Source: an uncultured Christensenella sp. | GTDB taxonomy: Bacteria; Bacillota; Clostridia; Christensenellales; UBA3700 | DNA: 28,441 nt | Assembly: GCA_910583735.1 (NCBI GenBank) | Contig: CAJTXS010000019.1 | Coordinates: 1 to 28,441 of the forward strand | Direction: 5' to 3' | In this document: piece after piece, positions 24,113 through 28,441 of the stretch | How positions within the stretch are numbered: position 1 is the stretch's first letter | Layout of the letters: the number at the start of each line of letters is the position of its first letter | Made by a program: the position numbers and the translations under genes | The notes under the pieces: generated by a model | The model's database searches: none | What the model saw: only the letters and a program-made list of their open reading frames with translations | Told to the model about the DNA's origin: nothing

Positions 24113-25780
24113 ATGGAACTTAGAAGCAGTTATTTTACCGACAGACCGGAGACGGCGCCGCACCGCTCTTTGCTCAAGGCATGCGGATTTACCAACGAGG
24201 AGCTTAGCAAGCCCCTTATCGCGGTCGTCTCGGCGCACAGCGAGATAGTGCCGGGACACATCAATTTGGACAAGATTACGGCGGCGGTCAAGGCGGGCAT
24301 AAGCGCGGCGGGCGGCACTCCCGTAATGGTGCCCGCGATAGGCGTATGCGACGGCATCGCGATGGGACATGCGGGTATGAAGTATTCGCTTCCTTCGCGC
24401 GAGCTCATAGCCGACAGCGTGGAGACTATGATAGAGGCGCACCGCTTCGACGGCATGGTGCTCGTGCCCAATTGCGACAAGATAGTGCCAGGCATGGTCA
24501 TGGCTGCTTGCAGGCTCAATCTTCCCGCGGTCGCGGTCAGCGGCGGACCCATGCTTGCGGGCACCGTATGCGGCGAGGAGGTTTCGCTCTCCAAGATGTT
24601 CGAGTCGGTGGGCTCGTACAAGGCGGGCATAATCGATAAGGACAAGCTCGACGACATCACCGACAGATGCTGCCCCGGTTGCGGCTCGTGCTCGGGCATG
24701 TATACAGCTAATTCCATGAACTGCCTTTGCGAAGCTATCGGCATAGCGCTGCCCGGCAACGGCACCGTTCCCGCAGTGTACAGCGACAGGATTATCCTCG
24801 CTAAGCACGCCGGCGAGGCTATAGTCAATATGGTCAAGCGCGATATCAAGGCGAGGGATATAATCAATCCCCGCTCCATTCGCAACGCCATTGCCTGCGA
24901 CATGGCGCTCGGCTGCTCGTCCAATTCCGTATTGCATCTGCTCGCCATCGCTCAAGAGGCGGGCGTAGACGTCGACCTCAATATGTTTAACGAGATAAGC
25001 GAGCGCACTCCCAACCTGTGCCATCTCGCTCCCGCGGGTCCCACTCACATGCAAGACTTATATCAGGCGGGCGGAGTACAGGCGGTGCTCAGCGAGTTGC
25101 TTTCGGGCGGTTATATAGACGGCGAGGCTATGACAGTGACGGGACGCACTATGGCGGACAACCTTAAGGGCGTCAAGCTGTCGTCCGCGCAGAACGCAAT
25201 CAGACCTTTGGACAATCCCTATACCGCTACGGGCGGACTTGCGATACTGTTCGGCAATATAGCTCGCGGCGGCTGTGTGGTCAAGCGCAGCGCCGTCGCT
25301 CCCGAGATGCTCGTGCACTCGGGCAGGGCAAGGGTGTTCAATAGCGAGGAGGAGGCGATTGCCGCTATCTACGCCTCGTCTATCGAGCACGGCGACGTAG
25401 TCGTTATCAAGTACGAGGGACCCAAAGGCGGTCCCGGCATGAGGGAGATGCTCAATCCCACCTCCGCGCTCGCGGGCATGGGTCTCGACAAGAGCGTCGC
25501 GCTTATCACCGACGGCAGATTTTCAGGCGCGTCGAGGGGCGCGTCCATAGGACACGTCTCGCCCGAGGCGGCTGCGGGCGGCGACTTCGCGCTCATCGAA
25601 GAGGGCGATATCATCGATATAGACATCCCTGCCTATTCCGTCAATCTGCGCGTCAGCGACAAGGAACTTAACAGACGCAGGAAGGGCTTTACGCCCATAG
25701 TTAAGGATATACCCGGCAAGTGGCTCAAGCGCTACGCGTCGCTGGTATCGGGCGCGGATAAAGGAGCGGTGCTCAGATGA
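24113..25780 (+). CDS. ilvD: Dihydroxy-acid dehydratase
   Basis: A 555-aa iron-sulfur dehydratase giving the 2-oxo acids that precede valine and isoleucine. Cluster cysteines lie in VPNCDKIVPGM and in CCPGCGSCSGMYTANSMNC; DGIAMGHAGMKYSLPSRELIADSVE is highly conserved, and GRFSGASRGASIGHVSPEA is near the C-terminus. The GDxNxCN motif that supplies the third ligand of [2Fe-2S] plant-type enzymes is absent, so a labile [4Fe-4S] cluster as in E. coli IlvD is likely, which fits an anaerobe. The ATG at 24113 follows AGAGG by 7 nt; the in-frame TTG at 24089 lies in the upstream hairpin. Its stop overlaps the ilvA start by 4 bp (ATGA), so the two are translationally coupled. Confidence 0.96.
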   Translation: MELRSSYFTDRPETAPHRSLLKACGFTNEELSKPLIAVVSAHSEIVPGHINLDKITAAVKAGISAAGGTPVMVPAIGVCDGIAMGHAGMKYSLPSRELIADSVETMIEAHRFDGMVLVPNCDKIVPGMVMAACRLNLPAVAVSGGPMLAGTVCGEEVSLSKMFESVGSYKAGIIDKDKLDDITDRCCPGCGSCSGMYTANSMNCLCEAIGIALPGNGTVPAVYSDRIILAKHAGEAIVNMVKRDIKARDIINPRSIRNAIACDMALGCSSNSVLHLLAIAQEAGVDVDLNMFNEISERTPNLCHLAPAGPTHMQDLYQAGGVQAVLSELLSGGYIDGEAMTVTGRTMADNLKGVKLSSAQNAIRPLDNPYTATGGLAILFGNIARGGCVVKRSAVAPEMLVHSGRARVFNSEEEAIAAIYASSIEHGDVVVIKYEGPKGGPGMREMLNPTSALAGMGLDKSVALITDGRFSGASRGASIGHVSPEAAAGGDFALIEEGDIIDIDIPAYSVNLRVSDKELNRRRKGFTPIVKDIPGKWLKRYASLVSGADKGAVLR

Positions 25781-26979
25781 AAGATTTACTAACGTTAGAT
25801 AAGGTATATCACGCGGCGTTCGTGCTCAAGGACGTCATAAGAGATACGGGCATGATGCCCGCGGCTGGCATAGCTCCCGATAGCGACGTCTATCTCAAGA
25901 CGGAGTGTTTGCAGGTCACGGGCTCCTTTAAGGTTAGGGGAGCGTACTATAAGATATCCCAGCTCGCGGAAGAAGAGCGCGCAAAGGGCGTAATCGCATG
26001 CTCGGCAGGCAACCACGCTCAGGGCGTTGCGCTCGCGGCTGCTCGCAGCGGCGTCAAGTCGCTCATCTGCTTGCCCGACGGCGCGCCCATATCCAAGGTG
26101 GAGGCGACCAAGGCGCTGGGCGCAGAGGTGTGCCTTGTCAAGGGCGTATACGACGACGCGTACGCCAAGGCGCTTGAGCTCAAGGATAGCCGCGGTTACA
26201 CATTCATTCATCCCTTCGACGACGTGGACGTGATAGCGGGACAGGGTACTATAGGTCTAGAGATACTCGACCAGCTGCCCGACGTAGATACCGTGCTCGT
26301 ACCTGTGGGCGGCGGCGGACTGATATCGGGTCTTGCCTTCGCAATCAAGTCGTTGCGCCCCGAAGTAAAAGTATACGGAGTGCAGGCGAGCGGCGCGCCC
26401 AGTATGTTCAACTCCATCAGGGACAAGCACATCGAGAGCCTTACGGGCGTGTCCACTATAGCCGACGGCATAGCGGTCAAGACCCCCGGCGAGCACACAT
26501 TCGGCTACGTCAGCAAGTACGTGGACGGCATCGTCACCGTCAGCGAGGACGAGATATGCTCGGCTATACTCACCCTTATCGAGAAGCACAAGATGATTGC
26601 CGAGGGCGCGGGCGCGGTGTCCGTAGCCGCGGCAATGTTCGGTAAAGTGCCGCTTAAGGGCAAGAAGGTATGTTGTCTTGTCTCGGGCGGCAATATAGAC
26701 GTCACCATTCTCTCGCGCGTCATCAAGCGCGGATTGCTCAAGTCGGGCAGGTCTTACTCTCTGTGCATAGAGCTATTGGACAAGCCGGGACAGCTTAAGG
26801 ATGTGTCGAGGATAATAGCCGACGAGGGCGGCAACGTCATCTCCGTGCACCACGAGAGGGGCAACGAGAACAGCGACGTCAACGGCTGCTTCTTGCGTCT
26901 GCAACTCGAGACAAGGAACTTCGAGCATATCGAGAGCATTAGGAACGCGCTTCGCAAAGAAGGCTTCAAACTTGTATAA
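25777..26979 (+). CDS. ilvA: Threonine ammonia-lyase (threonine dehydratase), short ACT-containing type
   Basis: A 400-aa PLP enzyme of the fold-type II family that deaminates threonine to 2-oxobutyrate, the isoleucine precursor. The PLP lysine is Lys52 in TGSFKVRGAYYK; the phosphate-binding loop is VPVGGGGLISG and CSAGNHAQGVA supports the assignment. A single ACT-like domain covers about residues 326-400 (CIELLDKPGQLKDVSRII). This is the ~400-residue type found in Clostridia (also called TdcB-like with ACT), not the ~514-residue E. coli IlvA with two regulatory modules, so allostery may differ. ATGA overlap with ilvD and the downstream ridA place it in the biosynthetic operon and argue against a purely catabolic role. 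Confidence 0.93.
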   Translation: MKDLLTLDKVYHAAFVLKDVIRDTGMMPAAGIAPDSDVYLKTECLQVTGSFKVRGAYYKISQLAEEERAKGVIACSAGNHAQGVALAAARSGVKSLICLPDGAPISKVEATKALGAEVCLVKGVYDDAYAKALELKDSRGYTFIHPFDDVDVIAGQGTIGLEILDQLPDVDTVLVPVGGGGLISGLAFAIKSLRPEVKVYGVQASGAPSMFNSIRDKHIESLTGVSTIADGIAVKTPGEHTFGYVSKYVDGIVTVSEDEICSAILTLIEKHKMIAEGAGAVSVAAAMFGKVPLKGKKVCCLVSGGNIDVTILSRVIKRGLLKSGRSYSLCIELLDKPGQLKDVSRIIADEGGNVISVHHERGNENSDVNGCFLRLQLETRNFEHIESIRNALRKEGFKLV

Positions 26980-27002
26980 GGTATTATAAGGAGAATAACA
27001 AT

Positions 27003-27374
27003 ATGGAATACGTAAGCACAGACAAGGCGCCCGCGGCGATAGGTCCTTACTCGCAGGCAATCAAGTGCGGCGGTATGGTATACACCTCGGGACAGATAGC
27101 TATCGACCCCGCTACGGGCAAGATAGAGGAGGGCGGAATACAGCAACAGACTCATAGGGTGTGTCGCAACGTAGCTGCGCTGCTCGAGGCGGCTGGGACG
27201 GATATGACCAAGGTGGTCAAGACTGTATGCTTTATCGCCGACATGGCGGACTTTGCCGCATTTAACGAGGTCTATGCTCAGTATTTTGTGTCCAAGCCCG
27301 CGCGCTCCTGCGTAGCTGTCAAGACACTCCCTAAGAATGTTCTCGTGGAGATAGACACCGTAACGCAGCTGTGA
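27003..27374 (+). CDS. ridA: RidA / YjgF-family enamine/imine deaminase
   Basis: A 123-aa RidA protein that hydrolyses the reactive 2-iminobutyrate or 2-aminoacrylate released by PLP dehydratases such as IlvA. Family features are APAAIGPYSQAI (9-20), YTSGQIAIDP (27-36) and the active-site Arg101 in PARSCVAVKTLPKNVLVEID, with Glu116 following. It lies 23 bp after ilvA with its own AAGGAG site (26988-26993), the classic genomic partner of threonine dehydratase. The protein is of normal length and should form a cytoplasmic trimer by family precedent. Confidence 0.95.
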   Translation: MEYVSTDKAPAAIGPYSQAIKCGGMVYTSGQIAIDPATGKIEEGGIQQQTHRVCRNVAALLEAAGTDMTKVVKTVCFIADMADFAAFNEVYAQYFVSKPARSCVAVKTLPKNVLVEIDTVTQL

Positions 27375-27426
27375 CGGACAGTTTGCATATAGGTATTACG
27401 CGCGGCGATAGGGCTGCTTACGCGCA

Positions 27427-28212
27427 ATGCTGACGCGGCGCGGACTGCATCCTGCGACGGAGACAACCGTCGGCGCCGCTCGCGTAAGACTGCTCGATAT
27501 AGTGCGAGGGTTATGCGTCGCGCTTATGTTGCTCGACCACTTCGCGCTGTTTTTTTTCAAATTCTATTATCTACACGGCAACGGTTTTATATCCCTATAT
27601 CCTACATTGGCGAGCTATATCGGATCGGGCGCAAGACAGGCTATAAGAGGTATTGTCATATCGGTATTTTTTATGGTGTCGGGCATATGTTGCAGCTACA
27701 GCCGCAACAACCTGCGCCGCGGACTGCTATTGACGCTCTTTGCGGGCTTTATCACGCTTATTACATTTATAATCACCGCTACCGCATATAATTGCCTTAT
27801 TATCTGCGGAGTAATACATTGCTACGCAATATTTACGCTAATCTACGCTATCATTGAGAGACTGCCGCTCAAGAGCAATAGGCGCACGCTCTTATGCGCG
27901 ATATTGCTCGCGATTTTTGTCATATGGGCTATAGTAATGGGCGCGGTTAAGCCCACGCTCGACGGCTCCAACGCGCTGATATTCTTAGGCGTGCCCGCCA
28001 CGGGATATATCCCGCCGCTCGAATACGCCTCGCCCGCATTTGTCGGCTGGGCATACTTTGCGGGGGTAATAATAGGCTTCAGATTTAAGAAGATTAGCTT
28101 CGGCAGCAGCGCAGCATTCCCCGTACTCTCATATATCGGCAGACACGCCGCCGTAATCTACCTCATTCATATGCCCCTTATCTACGCGTTCATCAGATTA
28201 TTAGCCCTTTAA
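27427..28212 (+). CDS. Polytopic membrane protein, HGSNAT-like acyltransferase family (DUF1624)
   Basis: A 261-aa protein with about seven membrane helices. The N-terminal RLLDIVRGLCVALMLLDHFALF and FFMVSGICCSYSRNNLRRG match the heparan-alpha-glucosaminide N-acetyltransferase catalytic domain family (PF07786, DUF1624) of bacterial membrane acyltransferases; an acyltransferase-3 relation is a second choice. The GVIHCYAIF stretch resembles the GILQxxGL segment of the family. The start is uncertain: ATG 27427 has no clear ribosome site, and the residues before RVRLLDIV (about 18) are not hydrophobic. It lies 52 bp after ridA in the same direction and may ride on the ilv transcript. Acceptor and physiological role are unknown. 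No terminator is visible before the tandem repeats. Confidence 0.65.
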   Translation: MLTRRGLHPATETTVGAARVRLLDIVRGLCVALMLLDHFALFFFKFYYLHGNGFISLYPTLASYIGSGARQAIRGIVISVFFMVSGICCSYSRNNLRRGLLLTLFAGFITLITFIITATAYNCLIICGVIHCYAIFTLIYAIIERLPLKSNRRTLLCAILLAIFVIWAIVMGAVKPTLDGSNALIFLGVPATGYIPPLEYASPAFVGWAYFAGVIIGFRFKKISFGSSAAFPVLSYIGRHAAVIYLIHMPLIYAFIRLLAL

Positions 28213-28275
28213 TTTGCTTTAATTTATTAAACTCGCTTACATTATCTAATATAATAATTCAGCAATTGTAATACA

Positions 28276-28441
28276 GCCAACGCGCTCCGCAGCGGCTTGT
28301 AGGAATACGCCGACTACTCACTCCGCAGTTGCCAACGCGCTCCGCAGCGGCTTATAGGAATACGCCGACTACTCACTCCGCAGTTGCCTACGCGCTCCGC
28401 AGCGGCTTGTAGGAATGCACCGACTACTCACTCCGCAAGTG
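28276..28441 (+). repeat. 55-bp tandem repeat array, at least three units, truncated by the window edge
   Basis: Units occupy 28276-28330, 28331-28385 and 28386-28440, with a further copy possibly beginning at 28441. Units 1 and 2 differ by one base; unit 3 has about five differences. Each unit contains CTCCGCAG twice (inside CGCGCTCCGCAGCGG and CACTCCGCAG) and the small hairpin word CGCTCCGCAGCG. The period is not a multiple of three, so it is not coding in a repeated frame, and there are no unique spacers, so it is not a CRISPR array. Confidence 0.85.

Noticed and set aside
21264..25054. Minus-strand open frames of ~325-330 codons opposite ilvB and ilvD, and ~200 codons opposite ilvC
   Set aside because: Antisense shadows of highly conserved enzymes with Arg/His/Tyr-rich, patternless translations.
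28276..28441. CRISPR array
   Set aside because: The units are contiguous 55-bp repeats with no unique spacers, and there is no cas gene nearby.
1..28441. Mobile element, phage or defence system
   Set aside because: No transposase, integrase, toxin-antitoxin, restriction or phage gene is recognisable; composition and gene style are uniform across the window.

Overview
The window reads as a chromosomal segment of an anaerobic member of the Bacillota (Clostridia), plausibly an uncultured gut lineage. The evidence is indirect: ribonuclease J, a TrmR/U32 tRNA-modification pair, a subgroup-Ic-type aspartate aminotransferase, short clostridial-type SerA and IlvA, a dihydroxyacid dehydratase of the oxygen-sensitive [4Fe-4S] kind, strong Shine-Dalgarno sites and sigma-A-type promoters. 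I cannot name a species. There are 20 protein genes and no rRNA, tRNA, IS element or CRISPR array that I can support.

Layout. 1-1559: 3' end of a large surface protein with alternating beta-rich repeats and a C-terminal membrane anchor. 1961-4942: a LacZ-type GH2 beta-galactosidase. 5079-7296 (minus): serC-serA serine operon, convergent with lacZ and ended by a strong terminator. 7524-8234: a stand-alone sugar-phosphate nucleotidyltransferase. 8601-13588: rnjA followed by an ATGA-coupled trio, a TrmR-like tRNA methyltransferase, a U32 (TrhP-like) tRNA hydroxylase and a divergent MurG/UgtP-like glycosyltransferase with an acidic tail. 13662-14477: bioY, with an unusual acidic N-terminal extension. 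14944-16269: der (engA), then 16364-17629: an aspartate aminotransferase. 18147-19037 (minus): a bacterial PH-domain membrane protein, divergent from 19211-20812, an AMP-forming acyl-CoA ligase. 21282-28212: branched-chain amino-acid operon ilvB-ilvC-ilvD-ilvA-ridA plus a polytopic acyltransferase-like gene. The right edge (28276 onward) enters a 55-bp tandem repeat array that runs out of the window.

How the genes work together. Most of the window is core metabolism: serine synthesis, isoleucine/valine synthesis with RidA to detoxify the enamine/imine made by IlvA, transamination, biotin uptake, ribosome assembly and RNA decay. No ilvN regulatory subunit lies beside ilvB.

The most notable signals are regulatory and architectural. 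Two genes (bioY and der) have good promoters whose -10 box lies only 7-10 nt before the start codon and no Shine-Dalgarno site, so they look leaderless. The bioY promoter is built into the loop of the hairpin that follows the upstream operon. Several envelope proteins carry long acidic, probably disordered tails. A 22-bp direct repeat brackets a terminator at 8235-8376. I found no convincing new defence or mobile system.
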